From positions 1 through 64,000 of the forward strand of contig NZ_BAFQ01000094.1 in the NCBI RefSeq assembly GCF_000308375.1: 64,000 nucleotides of DNA, read 5' to 3'. The position numbers and the translations under genes are program-made. The DNA comes from Nocardia aobensis NBRC 100429 (GTDB lineage: Bacteria > Actinomycetota > Actinomycetes > Mycobacteriales > Mycobacteriaceae). The first letter of the stretch is position 1. The number at the start of each line of letters is the position of its first letter. Below, piece by piece: positions 36,689 through 49,184 of this stretch. The notes beneath the pieces are model-generated. The model ran no database searches. It was given only the letters and a program-made list of their open reading frames with translations, and was not told the DNA's origin.

Positions 36689-38334
36689 CGGTGGTTACCT
36701 CCGCTCGGAGTGGTCGCGGCCGGTACGGTCGCCGCATCCGGCGCGACCGTGGGCGCCGGATCGTGTTTGCCGATGGTGGTGAGGGTGCCGGCCACCGCCG
36801 GATTGATCCGGTCGAGAACCGGTTTCGGATACGCGCCGAGGACCAGCAGCGCCGCCAGCAACGGCACCACGACCACCAGTTCGCGTGGCAGCAGATCCGG
36901 CAAGCGCTCGTTGCCCTTGCGGACCGGTCCGGTCATCATGCGCTGGTACATCCACAGCACGTAGAGCGCCGCCAGTACCAACGCGCCCGTGGCGAACACC
37001 GCCGCCACCGGATATCTGGTGAACGTGCCGACGAGCACGAGGAATTCGCTGACGAACGGCGCCAGCCCGGGTAGTGACAGCGTCGCCAGGCCCGCGATCA
37101 GGAAGGTGCCCGCCAATATCGGCGCAACCTTCTGTACGCCGCCGAATTCGGCGATCGCCCGAGTTCCGCGGCGCGACACCAGGAATCCCGCGATGAGGAA
37201 CAGCGCCGCGGTCGAGATGCCGTGATTGACCATGTACAGCGTCGCGCCCGCGCCACCCTGATTGGTCATCGCGAAGATGCCGAGGATGATGAAGCCGAAA
37301 TGCGAGATCGAGGTATAGGCGATCAGGCGCATCACATCGGTCTGCCCGATGGCCAGCAGCGCGCCGTAGAGGATGCCGATCACCGCCAGCACGCTGATCA
37401 TCGGCGCGTAGGTGGTCGAGGCGGCCGGGAACAGCAGCAGGCAGTAGCGCAGCATGCCGAACGTGCCGACCTTGTCGACCACCGCCATCATGAGCACCGC
37501 GCTCGCGGGCGTGGCCGACACCGCGGCGCCGGGCAGCCAGGTGTGCAGCGGCCACAGCGGCGCCTTCACCGCGAAGGCGAACATGAAGCCGAGGAACAGC
37601 GCGTTGAGCACGGCCGGCCCGGCGCCGAGCTGCCCGGAATTCGCCGCCGCCGTGACCGCCCGGAAATCGAAGGTCCCGCCCTCGCCGCCGAGATGGGCCC
37701 GCGCGGTGAGCACGTACAGCCCGATCACCGCGGCCAGCATGATCAGGCCGCCGAACAGGTTGTACAGCAGGAACTTCACCGCCGCGCGCGAACGCTGCTG
37801 CCGCAGTGCCAGTTCCACGGCCGCCGATTCACCGCCGGTGGTGCGCGGCCCGAATCCGCCGATGAGGAAGTACATCGGGATGAGCATGACCTCGAAGAAC
37901 ACGTAGAACAGCAGGATGTCGAGCGAGACGAACGAGATCAGCACCATCGCCTCGACGATCAGGGTCAGCGCGACGTAGATGTGCGCGACCCGCCGCCCGC
38001 TGCCCGCCTCGCGGTCGTCCTTCCATCCGGCGAGGATCAGCAGCGGCACCAGTGCGGCGGTCAACAGCAGCAGCACCAGGGCGATCCCGTCGACGCCGAG
38101 GGTGTAGCCGGCGCCGAAAGCCGGTATCCAGCGGTGTGATTCGACGAGTTGATACTGCGGGCCGCCCGGATCGAAACGTACCGCGACCACGATCGCGACG
38201 GCCAAGGTGGCCAGCGACAACACGAGTCCGGTCACCCGGGCCAGCGTGCGCCGGCCGGCCGGGACCGCCAGCACGACGACGGCGCCGGCCAGGGGCAGCA
38301 CCCACAGTGTGGTCAGCCAGGGATACTCCGTCAC
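36685..38334 (-). CDS. nuoM: NADH-quinone oxidoreductase subunit M
   Basis: A 549-residue antiporter-like proton-pumping subunit. Diagnostic stretches are [19 protein letters not shown] (with the essential Glu in TM5), [35 protein letters not shown] (TM7 Lys) and [18 protein letters not shown]. The GTG start at 38334 overlaps the nuoL stop (GTGA). The C-terminus has a short Pro/Thr-rich tail. The open frame upstream of the GTG belongs to the antisense of nuoL reading and is ignored. Confidence 0.96.
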   Translation of the reverse strand: MTEYPWLTTLWVLPLAGAVVVLAVPAGRRTLARVTGLVLSLATLAVAIVVAVRFDPGGPQYQLVESHRWIPAFGAGYTLGVDGIALVLLLLTAALVPLLILAGWKDDREAGSGRRVAHIYVALTLIVEAMVLISFVSLDILLFYVFFEVMLIPMYFLIGGFGPRTTGGESAAVELALRQQRSRAAVKFLLYNLFGGLIMLAAVIGLYVLTARAHLGGEGGTFDFRAVTAAANSGQLGAGPAVLNALFLGFMFAFAVKAPLWPLHTWLPGAAVSATPASAVLMMAVVDKVGTFGMLRYCLLLFPAASTTYAPMISVLAVIGILYGALLAIGQTDVMRLIAYTSISHFGFIILGIFAMTNQGGAGATLYMVNHGISTAALFLIAGFLVSRRGTRAIAEFGGVQKVAPILAGTFLIAGLATLSLPGLAPFVSEFLVLVGTFTRYPVAAVFATGALVLAALYVLWMYQRMMTGPVRKGNERLPDLLPRELVVVVPLLAALLVLGAYPKPVLDRINPAVAGTLTTIGKHDPAPTVAPDAATVPAATTPSGGNHR

Positions 38335-40235
38335 AGCAACCTCACCGCCAGCAGGGCCGCGACCACCAGGGCCGCGCCGGTGAACATGGACAGGGCGTAC
38401 GAGCGCACGAAACCCGTTTGCACGCGCCGGATTCGCGCCGACAGACCGCCGATCACCGCGGCCGTCGTGTTGACGATGCCGTCGATTCCGCGGTTGTCGA
38501 GAAAGACCAGCGAGCGGGTCAGGTGGGTGCCCGGACGCATGAACGCGGCCTCGTTGAACGCGTCGCCGTACAGATCGCGCCGAGCCGCGACGGTCAGCGG
38601 CGTGACCTCCTGCGGGGCGGTGCGCGGCACCGGCCGACGCGCGTACTGGCGGTAAGCGACCGCGACACCGATCGCCACCACGACCAGCGCCGCCACGGTG
38701 ACCGCCCACGCCGGCACGGCGCTTTCGGCATGTTCGGTGCCGACCACCGGCGCCAGCCAGTTCTGCAGCGACGATCCGAACACGAACACCCCGCCGGAGA
38801 ACACCGAGCCGAGTGCCAGCACGATCATCGGGCCGGTCATCACCGCGGGCGCCTCGTGCGGATGCGGCTCGGCCTCGGATTCGCCCGCAGCCCAGCGCTT
38901 TTCACCGAAGAAGGTCAACAACATCACGCGCGTCATATAGAAGGCGGTGATCCCGGCGCCGAGCAGCGCGGCGGCGCCGAGGGTGATGCCGTTCGCACCG
39001 CCGTACCCGAACGCGGCCTCGATGATCCGATCCTTGGAGAAGAACCCCGCGAACGGCGGCACCCCGATGATCGCCAGATAGCCGAGCCCGAAGGTGACGA
39101 ACGTGATCGGCAGATACTTGCGCAGCCCGCCGTAGCGGCGCATATCCGTTTCGTCGTTCATCGCGTGCATGACCGATCCGGCGCCGAGGAACAATCCGGC
39201 CTTGAAGAAGCCGTGGGTGAGCAGATGCATGATCGCCACGGCATATCCGGCCGGGCCCAGTCCCGCGGCCAGCACCATATAACCGATCTGGCTCATCGTG
39301 GACGCGGCCAGCGCCTTCTTGATGTCGTCCTTCGCGCAGCCGATGACGGCGCCGAACAGCAGCGTCACCGCGCCGACCACCAGCACGCCGGCGCGAGCCG
39401 CCGGCGCGGCGTCGAAGATCGCGTTCGAGCGCGCGATCAGATACACACCGGCGGTCACCATGGTGGCGGCGTGGATGAGCGCCGACACCGGAGTCGGGCC
39501 TTCCATCGCGTCACCGAGCCAGGACTGCAGCGGCACCTGCGCGGATTTACCGCAGGCGCCCAGCAGCAACAGCAGCCCCAGAGCCGTGAGGGTGCCTTCG
39601 CTCGCATGCGGGACACCGGCGAACACGTGCCCGAAATCGACCGAGCCGAAGGTGGCGAACATCAGGAAAAGTGCGATCGCCAAGCCCATGTCGCCGACGC
39701 GGTTGACCACGAAGGCCTTCTTCGCCGCCGCGGCCGCCGACGGCTTCTCGTGCCAGAACCCGATCAGCAGGTACGAGGCCAGGCCCACGCCCTCCCAGCC
39801 GAGGTAGAGCACCAGGTAGTTGTCGGCCATGACCAGGATCAGCATCGCGGCCAGGAACAGGTTGAGGTAGGCGAAGAACCGCCGCCGCGCCGGATCGTGT
39901 GCCATGTAGCCGACCGAGTAGATGTGGATCAGCGAGCCGACGCCGGTGATCAGCAGGACGAAACACATCGTCAGCTGATCGAGTTGCAGCGAGAACTCCG
40001 CCTGCAGCCCGGCCACCGGTACCCAGCTGAAGAGGTTGTGCGACACCGCACGATCGGCGCCGGCGCGGCCGAGCATCTCGGCGAACGCCCACACCGCCAC
40101 GCCGAACGAGGCCACCGCCGTCGCGCAGCCCAGCCAATGCCCCCAGCGGTCGCTCATACGTCCCGCCAGCAGCAGGATCAGCGCACCGGCGGCGGGCAGG
40201 ACCGGCAGCAGCCAGAGCAGATTCCCGGTACTCAC
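38331..40235 (-). CDS. nuoL: NADH-quinone oxidoreductase subunit L
   Basis: A 634-residue antiporter-like subunit, the largest membrane protein of complex I, with the long lateral helix at its C-terminus. Marks include [18 protein letters not shown] (TM5 Glu), [23 protein letters not shown] (conserved Lys and the HN-type loop), and [18 protein letters not shown]. Length equals the family norm (610-640). The GTG at 40235 lies one base beyond the nuoK stop region (the nuoK stop ends at 40237). Confidence 0.96.
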   Translation of the reverse strand: MSTGNLLWLLPVLPAAGALILLLAGRMSDRWGHWLGCATAVASFGVAVWAFAEMLGRAGADRAVSHNLFSWVPVAGLQAEFSLQLDQLTMCFVLLITGVGSLIHIYSVGYMAHDPARRRFFAYLNLFLAAMLILVMADNYLVLYLGWEGVGLASYLLIGFWHEKPSAAAAAKKAFVVNRVGDMGLAIALFLMFATFGSVDFGHVFAGVPHASEGTLTALGLLLLLGACGKSAQVPLQSWLGDAMEGPTPVSALIHAATMVTAGVYLIARSNAIFDAAPAARAGVLVVGAVTLLFGAVIGCAKDDIKKALAASTMSQIGYMVLAAGLGPAGYAVAIMHLLTHGFFKAGLFLGAGSVMHAMNDETDMRRYGGLRKYLPITFVTFGLGYLAIIGVPPFAGFFSKDRIIEAAFGYGGANGITLGAAALLGAGITAFYMTRVMLLTFFGEKRWAAGESEAEPHPHEAPAVMTGPMIVLALGSVFSGGVFVFGSSLQNWLAPVVGTEHAESAVPAWAVTVAALVVVAIGVAVAYRQYARRPVPRTAPQEVTPLTVAARRDLYGDAFNEAAFMRPGTHLTRSLVFLDNRGIDGIVNTTAAVIGGLSARIRRVQTGFVRSYALSMFTGAALVVAALLAVRLL

Positions 40236-40236
40236 G

Positions 40237-40536
40237 TCAGTACTTCAGCAGGTTGGCGTCGTCGACCGAGGTCGAGCGGCGGGTGCGGAAGATGGTCATG
40301 ATGATCGCCAGGCCCACGACGACCTCCGCGGCGGCGACGACCATCGTGAAGAATGCGAAGACCTGCCCGTCGAGGTTGTGGTGCTGTCGGGCGAAGGTGA
40401 CGAAGGCGAGATTGACCGCGTTGAGCATCAACTCGATGCACATGAACACCACGATCGCGTTGCGCCGCACCAGCACCCCGGCCGCGCCGATGGTGAACAG
40501 CAGGGCGGACAGATACAGGTAGTTGTCCGGATTCAC
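40237..40536 (-). CDS. nuoK: NADH-quinone oxidoreductase subunit K
   Basis: A 99-residue three-helix membrane subunit (MrpC-like). The glutamates needed for proton transfer are seen in [17 protein letters not shown] (Glu near residue 34) and [14 protein letters not shown] (Glu near 70). Length is typical (100). The GTG start overlaps the nuoJ stop by four bases. Confidence 0.96.
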   Translation of the reverse strand: MNPDNYLYLSALLFTIGAAGVLVRRNAIVVFMCIELMLNAVNLAFVTFARQHHNLDGQVFAFFTMVVAAAEVVVGLAIIMTIFRTRRSTSVDDANLLKY

Positions 40537-41369
40537 CGCGGAGCCTTCCTCTCGTTGTCGCCGGTCGCGTGGGCGGCGCTGCCGCCGTTGCCGTTTCGCA
40601 TGCCGATCTCCGCCGCCTCGGTGTGGGCGCGGCGGCGGCGATGGCGCAGGATGGTGCTCACCGACAGTTCGGCGAACGAGCCGTCGGGCAGCCGGGCCGG
40701 CACGTCGACGGCGTTGTGGCGGGCATAGACACCGGGGGTGGGCAGGGGAGTGATGCGGTGGCCTTCGCGCAGGCGGCGCTGCGATTGTTCGCGCTGCCCG
40801 GTGCGCGGACCGAACCGTTCCCGGTGCGCGAGGATCATCGCGCCGATGGTGGCGGTGATCAGCAACGCGCCGGTGAGTTCGAAGGCCCACACGTAACGCA
40901 CGAAGATCAGCTCGGCCAGCGCCGCGATCGGGTCGGCGCCGAATCCGGGCCCGGTGGCCGCCACCGAATCGTCGCGCACCCCGCGGGCGATCGCCGCGAT
41001 CAGCAGCAGCCCGAATCCGGCACCCACCACGACGACGGCGATGCGGTGCCCGCGCAACGTCTCCCGCAGCGATTCGGACGAATCGACGCCGACGAGCATC
41101 AGGACGAACAGGAACAGCATCATGACCGCGCCCGTGTACACCACGATCTGCACCACGCCGAGGAACAGCGCGTCCTGGGCGATGTAGAACACCGACAGGG
41201 TGATCATGGTGGCCGCCAGGCACAATGCGGAGTGCACGGCCTTGCGAGCGCACACCATGCCGAGGGCGCCCGCCACCGCGACCACGGCCAGGACCCAGAA
41301 CAGCACCGCCTCGCCGGTGGAGGTACGCGTAACCGCTTCGGCGGCAAGCACATCGACTCCCGGGCTCAC
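40533..41369 (-). CDS. nuoJ: NADH-quinone oxidoreductase subunit J
   Basis: A 278-residue membrane subunit with five helices in the first 175 residues. [20 protein letters not shown] contains the pi-bulge helix TM3 typical of NuoJ. A cytoplasmic, Arg-rich tail of about 100 residues, ending in the region with [16 protein letters not shown], makes it much longer than E. coli NuoJ (184), as in other actinobacteria. AAGGAGG precedes the GTG start, so in addition to the GTGA overlap with the preceding gene it has its own strong ribosome-binding site. Confidence 0.94.
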   Translation of the reverse strand: MSPGVDVLAAEAVTRTSTGEAVLFWVLAVVAVAGALGMVCARKAVHSALCLAATMITLSVFYIAQDALFLGVVQIVVYTGAVMMLFLFVLMLVGVDSSESLRETLRGHRIAVVVVGAGFGLLLIAAIARGVRDDSVAATGPGFGADPIAALAELIFVRYVWAFELTGALLITATIGAMILAHRERFGPRTGQREQSQRRLREGHRITPLPTPGVYARHNAVDVPARLPDGSFAELSVSTILRHRRRRAHTEAAEIGMRNGNGGSAAHATGDNERKAPR

Positions 41370-43288
41370 TGCGCACCTCCTTGGGTGCCGGTGGCGGCCG
41401 GTTGCCGTCCCACCGCATCGGCGGCCGAGTCCGCGGAGTTCGGACTCACGAGATCGGAACCGGAACCGGATCGGCGCGGCACCGCGATACCGGTGGAGCC
41501 CAGGCCCGTGTCGCGGTCGGTGCCGGGGGCTGCGGGAACGGCGCCGAGGTAGTAGTCCTCCTCGGTGGCGCCCGGGTAGGCGGCGTGCGGCGGCGCGATC
41601 ATTCCGTCGCCCAGCGGGGCGAGCAGCCGGTCCTTCTCGTAGATCAGATCGGCGCGATTGTCGTCGGCCAGCTCGTATTCGTTGGTCATCGTCAACGCCC
41701 GGGTCGGGCATGCCTCGATGCACAGACCGCAGCCGATGCAGCGCAGATAGTTGATCTGGTACACGCGGCCGTAGCGTTCGCCGGGGGAGTAGCGCTCGCT
41801 GTCGGTGTTGTCGGCGCCCTCGACATAGATCGCGTCGGCGGGGCAGGCCCAGGCGCACAGTTCGCAGCCGATGCACTTCTCCAGGCCGTCGGGATGCCGG
41901 TTGAGCTGGTGGCGGCCGTGATAGCGCGGGGCGGTGGGGACCTTCTCCTCGGGATAGAACTCGGTGTTCTTCTTCTTGAACATCGTGACGAAGGTGACCC
42001 AGAATCCGCCGATCGGTTCCAGCAGACCGGCTTTGGTCTCAGGCGGGGCCGTATCGGGCATCGGCGGCACCGGGAAGTCCGAGAACTGTTGTGTCCCGGC
42101 TGTTTCCGGGGCCGGATTGTCCCCGGCACGCCCGGCGCGCAGCATCATCGCCAGCAGGCCGACCGAGATGATCACCCCGGCGGTCACCAAGCCCGCGGTC
42201 TGCACGTCGTGGCCGTTGTCCTGCACCACCTTCAGCGTCGCCACGATCATCACCCACAGCAGCGACACCGGAATGAGCAGCTTCCAGCCGAGATTCATGA
42301 ACTGGTCGTAGCGCAGCCGCGGCAGCGTCCCGCGCAACCAGATGAAGACGAACAGGAATGTCCAGACCTTCAGCGTGAACCACAGCAGCGGCCACCAGCC
42401 CGAATTCGCGCCGTCCCACAGGTTCAGCGGGAACGGTGCGTGCCAGCCGCCGAAGAATAGGGTGGTGGCCAGCGCCGAGACGGTGCCCATGTTGATGTAT
42501 TCCGCCATCATGAACATCGCGAATTTCAGCGACGAGTATTCGGTGTGGAATCCGCCGACGAGTTCACCCTCGGCCTCGGGCAGATCGAAGGGGGCGCGGT
42601 TGGTTTCGCCGACCATCGCCACCGCGTAGACGACGAACGACGGCAGCAGCAGCCACACGTTCCAGGTGCCCCACTGCCGGTCCACGATGCCGGAAGTGGA
42701 CATGGTTCCGGCCAGCAGGAACACCGCCGCGAAACAGGCCGCCATCGCGATCTCGTAGGAGATCACCTGCGCGGTCGAGCGCAGACCGCCCAGCAGCGGA
42801 TACGTCGATCCCGACGACCACCCCGCCAGCACGATGCCGTAGACCCCAATCGAGGTCATCGCGAGGATGTAGAGCACTCCCACCGGCATATCGGTCAACT
42901 GCAGTGGTGTGCGGGTGCCGAAGATCGACACCTCCGGTCCGAGCGGTATCACCGCGAACGCCATCACCGCCGGAATCAGCGCGACGATCGGTGCCAGAAT
43001 GTAGATCGGCTTGTCGACCATCGCCGGGATGATGTCCTCCTTGAGGAGCATCTTGACCCCGTCGGCGATGGATTGCAGCGAACCGCGCGGACCGACCCGG
43101 TTGGGGCCGACCCGCATCTGCATCCAGGCCACCACCTTGCGTTCGATCACCACCGCGAGCAGCGGGATGAGCAGCAGGAAGACGAAGATGCCGATGGATT
43201 TCACCACGACCAGCCACCACGGGTCGTGGCCGAAGGCGGACAGATCGGCCGGGGCGGCGACCAGCACGGCCGGCGACATCTCACTCAT
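41366..43288 (-). CDS. nuoHI: fused NADH-quinone oxidoreductase subunits H and I
   Basis: One 640-residue frame holds both subunits. Residues 1 to about 400 are NuoH, the membrane subunit forming the quinone chamber ([46 protein letters not shown]). Residues about 420-640 are NuoI, the subunit with clusters N6a and N6b ([12 protein letters not shown] and [12 protein letters not shown]), beginning [20 protein letters not shown]. No stop codon lies between them; the join [17 protein letters not shown] is a proline-rich linker. An internal ATG at 42061 (Met410) could start a separate NuoI but has no good ribosome-binding site. Normally these are two genes. The ATG at 43288 overlaps the nuoG stop by eight bases, and the stop overlaps nuoJ (GTGA). 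NuoI also has a 55-residue C-terminal extension. Confidence 0.9.
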   Translation of the reverse strand: MSEMSPAVLVAAPADLSAFGHDPWWLVVVKSIGIFVFLLLIPLLAVVIERKVVAWMQMRVGPNRVGPRGSLQSIADGVKMLLKEDIIPAMVDKPIYILAPIVALIPAVMAFAVIPLGPEVSIFGTRTPLQLTDMPVGVLYILAMTSIGVYGIVLAGWSSGSTYPLLGGLRSTAQVISYEIAMAACFAAVFLLAGTMSTSGIVDRQWGTWNVWLLLPSFVVYAVAMVGETNRAPFDLPEAEGELVGGFHTEYSSLKFAMFMMAEYINMGTVSALATTLFFGGWHAPFPLNLWDGANSGWWPLLWFTLKVWTFLFVFIWLRGTLPRLRYDQFMNLGWKLLIPVSLLWVMIVATLKVVQDNGHDVQTAGLVTAGVIISVGLLAMMLRAGRAGDNPAPETAGTQQFSDFPVPPMPDTAPPETKAGLLEPIGGFWVTFVTMFKKKNTEFYPEEKVPTAPRYHGRHQLNRHPDGLEKCIGCELCAWACPADAIYVEGADNTDSERYSPGERYGRVYQINYLRCIGCGLCIEACPTRALTMTNEYELADDNRADLIYEKDRLLAPLGDGMIAPPHAAYPGATEEDYYLGAVPAAPGTDRDTGLGSTGIAVPRRSGSGSDLVSPNSADSAADAVGRQPAATGTQGGAQ

Positions 43289-45749
43289 GGGGTTCCTCCC
43301 GTTGGATGCGCACGCGGTGACCGAGGTCGGTGGTGAGCCGGTCGTTGACCGTCGAGTCCGCCGAATTCCACGGCAGCCAGGCGACACGATCGGGCATCTC
43401 GGTGATGTCGAGCGGCAGCACGATGCGGCCGTGTCCGGTGCTGATCCGCACCGAATCGCCGGTGGCCGCGCCGATTTCGGCCGCGGTGGCCGGCGACAGC
43501 CGCAGGACCGGCCGGCGGGCGGTGCCGGCGAGATTCGGTTCGCCGTCCTGCATGCGACCGTTGTCGAGCAGCATGCGCCAACCGGCGAGGACGGCGGTGC
43601 CGGTTTCGGTCTCCGGAAGCGCGGCCGACGGATATGCCGGCTGCTGCGGCCGGGGCCCGTCCCAGACGCCCAGCGCGTCCAGTTCCGCGCGGGCCGCATC
43701 GACCGTCGGCAGGCCCAGTCGCACACCCATCTCGTCGGCCAGCGAATGCAGCACGCGATGATCGGCCAGCGGCGCCGCCTGCCGCCGGACGGTCGCATCG
43801 CCGAGGGCGGCGCCGAACGGCCGCGGCCTGCCCTCCCAGGTGAGGTAGGTCCCCGCCTTCTCCATTGCCGAGGCGACGGGGAACACCACATCGGCGCGCT
43901 CGGTGACCTCGCTGTGCCGCAATTCCAGACTGACCACGAAGGCGGCGGCCTCGACGGCAGCGCGGGCGGCGCGGGGATCGGGCAGATCGGCGATCTCCAC
44001 ACCACCGACCAGCAGCGCGCCCGGCTGGCGGCCGGCGTCGAGAATCGCGGCGGTATCGCGTCCCGGGGCGGTCGGCAGTTCATCGACCTGCCAGACCCGC
44101 TGAACCTGTTGGCGGGCACGGGCATTGGCGATCGGACGTCCGCCCGGCAGCAGATCGGGCAGCGCACCCGCCTCGAGCGCGCCACGTTCGCCGGCGCGGC
44201 GCGGCACCCAGGCCAGTGCGGCGCCGGTGGTCTCGGCCAGCGAGGCCACCGCCGAGAGCGCGCCGGGCAGCGCGGCCAGGCGCTCACCGGCCAGGATCAC
44301 CGCACCGCGACGGCGCAGCGCGCGAGCGAGTTCGTCCAGTCCCGGCGGATCGGGCGGACATTCGTATCCGGCGCCCGCGACCGCCAACGCCTGCAGCAGC
44401 CGCGCTTCGTCGCCGGGCACGGTGGGGATCAACCGGCCCGATATCCGGTTCAGGCCGCGGCTCGCATAGGCGGCCAGCGAAAAGATCGCGGTCGCGGATG
44501 TGCGAGCGGCCTTACGCAGCCGCAGATGCAGGATCGGGCATTCCTCTTCGGGTTCGAGGCCGGCGAGCAGGACGACCGGCGCCGAATCCAGCGCGCCGTA
44601 GTCCACCCGCACCCCCTGTCCGGCGATGGCCGCTGCCAGGAATGCGGCCTCCTCCGCGGAATGGGCGCGGGCGCGGAAGTCGATGTCGTTGGTACCCAGC
44701 GCGATGCGCGCGAATTTGGCGTACGCGTAGGCGTCCTCGACGGTGGCGCGGCCGCCCACCAGCACTCCGGCGTGCCCGCGGGCGGCGGCCAGGCCCGCAC
44801 CGGCTCGCGCCAGCGCCTCCGACCACGAGGCGGGAACGAGTGCGCCGCTGTCGTCGCGGATCAGCGGAGTGGTGATCCGGTCGGGTTCGGTCGCGTAGGT
44901 GAAGGCCCAGCGCCCCTTGTCGCAATTCCATTCCTCGTTGACCTGCGGATCGTCACCGGCCAAGCGGCGCAGCACTTTTCCGCGGCGGTGGTCGGTACGC
45001 TGGGCGCATCCGGCAGCGCAGTGTTCGCACACCGCCGGGCTCGACACCAGGTCGAAGGGACGCGCGCGGAAGCGGTAGGTGGTGCCGGTGAGGGCGCCGA
45101 CCGGGCAGATCTGGACGGTGTTGCCGGAGAAGTAGGAGTCCATCGGCTCCCCGGCGGCGATACCGACTTGCTGCAGCGCACCACGGTCCATCAGTTCGAT
45201 GAACGGATCACCGGCGATCTGCTGCGAGAACCGGGTGCAGCGCGCGCACAGGACACACCGCTCCCGATCCAGCAGCACCGCGGGCGAGAGCGGAATCGGT
45301 TTGGGATAGGTGCGTTTCACGCCCTCGAAGCGCGATTCGGGCCGCCCGCTGGATATCGCCTGGTTCTGCAGCGGGCATTCCCCGCCCTTGTCGCACACCG
45401 GGCAATCCAGCGGATGGTTGATCAGCAGCAGTTCCATGACGCCGGTTTGGGCCTTCTGCGCGGCCGGCGAACTGATCTGGGTGTGGGCGATCATGCCGTC
45501 GGTGACGGCCATCGTGCAGGAGGCGACCGGTTTGCGTTGCCCCTCCACCTCGACCAGGCACTGCCGGCAGGCTCCGACCGGATCGAGCAGCGGATGGTCG
45601 CAGAACCGGGGGATCTGGATTCCGACGAGTTCGGCGGCCCGTATCAGCAACGTTCCGGCGGGCACGGCGATCGTCGTGCCGTCGATGGTGACGGTGACCA
45701 GATCTTGGGGGATGACGCCACTGCTGTCGTGGCTGACTGTCGCGGTCAT
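43281..45749 (-). CDS. nuoG: NADH-quinone oxidoreductase subunit G
   Basis: An 822-residue iron-sulfur subunit. The N-terminal ferredoxin domain with N1b is seen in [17 protein letters not shown] (partial) and VASCTMAV, N5 in [14 protein letters not shown] (with His ligand), N4 in [10 protein letters not shown] and CPVGAL, and the extra N7 site in CEHCAAGC with a later NCDKG. A molybdopterin-like fold without cofactor fills the rest and ends in a degenerate Mopterin C-terminal domain. GAAGGAG precedes the ATG at 45749, which overlaps the nuoF stop. Confidence 0.96.
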   Translation of the reverse strand: MTATVSHDSSGVIPQDLVTVTIDGTTIAVPAGTLLIRAAELVGIQIPRFCDHPLLDPVGACRQCLVEVEGQRKPVASCTMAVTDGMIAHTQISSPAAQKAQTGVMELLLINHPLDCPVCDKGGECPLQNQAISSGRPESRFEGVKRTYPKPIPLSPAVLLDRERCVLCARCTRFSQQIAGDPFIELMDRGALQQVGIAAGEPMDSYFSGNTVQICPVGALTGTTYRFRARPFDLVSSPAVCEHCAAGCAQRTDHRRGKVLRRLAGDDPQVNEEWNCDKGRWAFTYATEPDRITTPLIRDDSGALVPASWSEALARAGAGLAAARGHAGVLVGGRATVEDAYAYAKFARIALGTNDIDFRARAHSAEEAAFLAAAIAGQGVRVDYGALDSAPVVLLAGLEPEEECPILHLRLRKAARTSATAIFSLAAYASRGLNRISGRLIPTVPGDEARLLQALAVAGAGYECPPDPPGLDELARALRRRGAVILAGERLAALPGALSAVASLAETTGAALAWVPRRAGERGALEAGALPDLLPGGRPIANARARQQVQRVWQVDELPTAPGRDTAAILDAGRQPGALLVGGVEIADLPDPRAARAAVEAAAFVVSLELRHSEVTERADVVFPVASAMEKAGTYLTWEGRPRPFGAALGDATVRRQAAPLADHRVLHSLADEMGVRLGLPTVDAARAELDALGVWDGPRPQQPAYPSAALPETETGTAVLAGWRMLLDNGRMQDGEPNLAGTARRPVLRLSPATAAEIGAATGDSVRISTGHGRIVLPLDITEMPDRVAWLPWNSADSTVNDRLTTDLGHRVRIQREEPHE

Positions 45750-47098
45750 CGCACTCCTTCGGCAGGCGTCGCTGCGGTGCCGGCCGTGGCGGCGGCCCAG
45801 GCGGTCGAGCGAGCGGGATCGAACGGGCACCGGCCCAGCCGGATGTGTTCGGTGTATTCGTCGCGAAAGTATTCGAGGGAGGACACGATCGGGCTCGCCG
45901 CACCGTCGCCGAGGGCGCAGAACGATTTGCCGTTGATGTTGTCGGCGATATCGAGCAGGGTGTCCAGATCGGCCTCGGTTCCGCCGCCGGACTCCAGTCG
46001 CTGCAGCAGTTGCACCAGCCAGTAGGTACCTTCCCGGCAGGGTGTGCATTTTCCGCAGGATTCGTGGGCGTAGAACTCGGTCCAGCGCAGCACCGCGCGC
46101 ACCACGCAGGTGGTGTCGTCGAAGATCTGTAATGCCTTGGTGCCCAGCATGGATCCGGCCGCGCCCACGCTCTCGTAGTCGAGGGGCACATCGAGGTGTT
46201 CGGCGGTGAACAGGGGAGTGGAGGAGCCGCCGGGGGTCCAGAACTTCAGGGTGTGCCCGGCGCGCACACCGCCGGCGTGTCCGAGAAGTTCGCGCAGCGT
46301 CACGCCGAGGGGCGCCTCGTACTGGCCCGGCCGGGTGACGTGTCCGGACAGCGAGTACAGGGTGAAGCCGGGCGATTTCTCCGAACCCATCGAACGAAAC
46401 CACTCGACGCCGTTGGTCATGATGGCCGGCACGCTCGCGATCGATTCCACGTTGTTGACCACGGTCGGGCACGCGTACAGGCCGGCGACGGCGGGGAAGG
46501 GCGGTCGCAGGCGAGGCTGGCCGCGGCGGCCCTCGAGCGAGTCCAGCAGGGCGGTTTCCTCACCGCAGATGTAGGCGCCGGCCCCGGCGTGCACGATCAG
46601 GTCGAGATCGAAGCCGGAGCCGAGGATGTCGCGTCCCAGATAGCCTGCGGCATAAGCCTCTTCGACCGCGGTCTGGAGCCGGCGCAGCACCGGCACCACT
46701 TCGCCGCGCAGATAGATGAACGCGTGCGCGGCGCGGATGGCATAGGCGGCGATGATGGCGCCCTCGACCAGCACATGCGGGGTCGCCAGCATCAACGGGA
46801 TGTCCTTGCAGGTGCCGGGTTCGGATTCGTCGGCGTTGACGACCAGGTAGTGCGGCTTACCCGCCGCCGGCGATCCTTCGGGATCCTGCGGGATGAAACC
46901 CCATTTCATGCCGGTGGGAAATCCGGCGCCGCCGCGGCCGCGCAGGCCGGCGTCCTTCACCGTGGCGATGACCTCGTCGGGATGCATGCCCAGCGCACGG
47001 GACAGGCCTCGATAACCGTCGTGTGCCCGGTAGGTGTCGAGGGTCCACGACCGCGGCTGATCCCAGTAGCGGGTGAGTACGGGCGCCAGCGTCATCAC
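45746..47098 (-). CDS. nuoF: NADH-quinone oxidoreductase subunit F
   Basis: A 450-residue subunit that binds NADH, FMN and cluster N3. The nucleotide loop [15 protein letters not shown] (residues about 52-66), the FMN region [12 protein letters not shown] and [16 protein letters not shown], and the N3 cysteines in [12 protein letters not shown] with a later Cys in SFCALGDGA are all present. The GTG at 47098 overlaps the nuoE stop (GTGA); an ATG one codon later is an alternative. Length is standard. Confidence 0.97.
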   Translation of the reverse strand: MMTLAPVLTRYWDQPRSWTLDTYRAHDGYRGLSRALGMHPDEVIATVKDAGLRGRGGAGFPTGMKWGFIPQDPEGSPAAGKPHYLVVNADESEPGTCKDIPLMLATPHVLVEGAIIAAYAIRAAHAFIYLRGEVVPVLRRLQTAVEEAYAAGYLGRDILGSGFDLDLIVHAGAGAYICGEETALLDSLEGRRGQPRLRPPFPAVAGLYACPTVVNNVESIASVPAIMTNGVEWFRSMGSEKSPGFTLYSLSGHVTRPGQYEAPLGVTLRELLGHAGGVRAGHTLKFWTPGGSSTPLFTAEHLDVPLDYESVGAAGSMLGTKALQIFDDTTCVVRAVLRWTEFYAHESCGKCTPCREGTYWLVQLLQRLESGGGTEADLDTLLDIADNINGKSFCALGDGAASPIVSSLEYFRDEYTEHIRLGRCPFDPARSTAWAAATAGTAATPAEGVR

Positions 47099-47856
47099 CG
47101 TTCCCCCCGTCCGGTGTCCGAATCACGCTGCGGCGCAGCAGGTGTCGATGGCTCGGCCGCCACGCGCAGGCCGGCGAGCGTGGGTTCCCCGGGGGCGCCG
47201 TCGTTGGCGTCGGGCCGCCGGTCCGGGAATCCGGCGAGAATGCGGGCGGTGTCGCGGAAGCTGCACAGGGGCGCGCCGCTGCGCGTGCCGGTGACCGCGC
47301 GTCCGGATCGCAGCGCGTCGGCGAGCGCGCGGGCCGACTCCGGGGTCTGGTTGTCGAAGAATTCCCAGTTAACCATGACCACCGGGGCGTAATCGCAGGC
47401 GGCGTTGCACTCGAGATGTTCGAGCGTGATCGCCCCGTCCGCGGTCGTTTCGCCGGCGGCGATCTCCAGATACCGGGTGAGTGCGGCCAGGATCTCGTCG
47501 CCGCCCATGACCGCGCACAGCGTATTGGTGCAGACTCCGACGTGATAGTCGCCGGTCGGCGTGCGGCGATACATCGAGTAGAAGGTGGCGACCGCGGTCA
47601 CCTCGGCGTCGGTGAGCCCGAGTTGTTCGGCACAGAACGCGATCCCGGTGCCGCTGACATAGCCTTCGACGCTCTGCACCAGATGCAGCAACGGCAGCAG
47701 CGCCGAGCGTGACTGCGGATAGCGGTCGATGATCTCGCGGGCCTCCGCTCGCAGGTTCTCCTGCACCTGCGGCGGATAGGGGACGGGGCGCTGCGACAAC
47801 TGCAGCAGGATCGGGTCGCGACCGTTCGCGGTCGCGGGAATCGGTTCGGCTGTCAT
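47095..47856 (-). CDS. nuoE: NADH-quinone oxidoreductase subunit E
   Basis: A 253-residue thioredoxin-like ferredoxin subunit with binuclear cluster N1a. The ligands are in [12 protein letters not shown] and [12 protein letters not shown]. The helical N-terminus ([22 protein letters not shown] and so on) contacts NuoF. A C-terminal disordered extension of about 60 residues after the domain makes it longer than E. coli NuoE (166). The ATG at 47856 overlaps the nuoD stop (ATGA). Confidence 0.96.
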   Translation of the reverse strand: MTAEPIPATANGRDPILLQLSQRPVPYPPQVQENLRAEAREIIDRYPQSRSALLPLLHLVQSVEGYVSGTGIAFCAEQLGLTDAEVTAVATFYSMYRRTPTGDYHVGVCTNTLCAVMGGDEILAALTRYLEIAAGETTADGAITLEHLECNAACDYAPVVMVNWEFFDNQTPESARALADALRSGRAVTGTRSGAPLCSFRDTARILAGFPDRRPDANDGAPGEPTLAGLRVAAEPSTPAAPQRDSDTGRGER

Positions 47857-49184
47857 CGGTCGACACCACCCATCACCGGGTCGATGCTGGCCACGGAGGC
47901 GATCACGTCGGCGACCATGCCGCCTTCGCACATCGCCGCCACGGCCTGCAGATTCGTGAACGAGGGATCGCGGAAATGCACACGGTAGGGCCGGGTTCCG
48001 CCGTCGGAGACCATGTGGACACCCAGTTCGCCGCGCGGGGACTCCACCGAGGCGTACACCTGGCCGGGCGGCACCCGCATGCCCTCGGTGACGAGTTTGA
48101 AGTGGTGGATCAGCGCCTCCATCGAGGTGCCCATGATGGTGCCGATATGTTCGGCGGAATTGCCCAGTCCGTCGGGCCCGAGTGTCAGATCCGCCGGCCA
48201 CGCGATCTTCTTGTCCGACACCATGACCGGGCCGGGACGGAGTTTGTCGAGGCACTGCTCGACGATCTTCAGCGACTCCTTCATCTCCTTGATGCGGATG
48301 AGGTAGCGGCCGTAGCAATCGCATCCGGTATCGGTCATGACGTCGAACTCGTAGTCCTCGTAGCCGCAGTACGGCTGCGACTTACGCAGATCGTGCGGCA
48401 GGCCGGTGGAACGCAGGACCGGTCCGGTCACTCCCAGCGCCATACACGAGGCGAGGTCGAGATAGCCGATGCCGCGGGTGCGGGCCTTGAAGATCGGGTT
48501 CTCGTTGAGCAGCAACTCCATATCGCGCAGCCGTTTCGGCATGAGCGCCAGCAGATCTCGGATCTTGCCCACCGCGTCGGACGGCAGATCCTGCGCCAGC
48601 CCGCCGGGGCGGATGTAGGCGTGGTTCATCCGCAGTCCGGTAACGTTTTCGAAGATGTCGAGGATCAGTTCGCGTTCGCGGAAGCCGAACAGCATCGGTG
48701 TCAGCGCGCCGAGTTCCATACCGCCGGTGGCCAGCGCCACCAGATGGGAGGAGATGCGGTTGAGCTCCATCAGCATGACGCGAACGATGTTCACTCGTTC
48801 GGGAATATCGCCGGTGATGCCGAGCAGCTTCTCCACCGCCAGGCAGTAGGCGGTCTCGTTGAACAGCGGGGACAGATAGTCCATCCGGGTCACGAACGTG
48901 ACGCCCTGCACCCAGTTGCGGAATTCGAGATTCTTCTCGATACCGGTGTGCAGGTAGCCGATTCCGCAGCGCGCCTCGGTGACCGTCTCGCCCTCGATCT
49001 CGAGGATCAGCCGCAGCACGCCGTGCGTGGAGGGATGCTGCGGTCCCATATTGACGACGATCCGCTCCTCCGCGGCGCCGTCGAGCGCCTCGCGCACATC
49101 GTCCCAGTCCTGTCCGACGACCGTGACCGCCGGGCTTTCGGCCACCGGATCCGTTGCGGCGCCGGTGATGTCGGTGTGATTCAT
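47853..49184 (-). CDS. nuoD: NADH-quinone oxidoreductase subunit D
   Basis: A 443-residue 49-kDa-type subunit forming the quinone site with NuoB and Nuo[22 protein letters not shown] holds the quinone-contacting histidine (cited here as GPQHPSTHG), with [15 protein letters not shown] and YTRMDY-like [11 protein letters not shown] later. No Fe-S or NiFe ligands remain, as expected. Start ATG at 49184 overlaps the nuoC stop by one base (TGATG). Length is typical. Confidence 0.97.
   Translation of the reverse strand: MNHTDITGAATDPVAESPAVTVVGQDWDDVREALDGAAEERIVVNMGPQHPSTHGVLRLILEIEGETVTEARCGIGYLHTGIEKNLEFRNWVQGVTFVTRMDYLSPLFNETAYCLAVEKLLGITGDIPERVNIVRVMLMELNRISSHLVALATGGMELGALTPMLFGFRERELILDIFENVTGLRMNHAYIRPGGLAQDLPSDAVGKIRDLLALMPKRLRDMELLLNENPIFKARTRGIGYLDLASCMALGVTGPVLRSTGLPHDLRKSQPYCGYEDYEFDVMTDTGCDCYGRYLIRIKEMKESLKIVEQCLDKLRPGPVMVSDKKIAWPADLTLGPDGLGNSAEHIGTIMGTSMEALIHHFKLVTEGMRVPPGQVYASVESPRGELGVHMVSDGGTRPYRVHFRDPSFTNLQAVAAMCEGGMVADVIASVASIDPVMGGVDR

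Noticed and set aside
38052..40301. 749-codon plus-strand open frame opposite nuoL
   Set aside because: Same reasons: low-complexity Arg/His/Gln-rich product opposite a conserved gene, with no plausible ribosome-binding site.
43011..46025. 1004-codon plus-strand open frame opposite nuoG and nuoH
   Set aside because: Antisense to conserved nuo genes and without recognisable domains; long antisense frames are common at this GC content.
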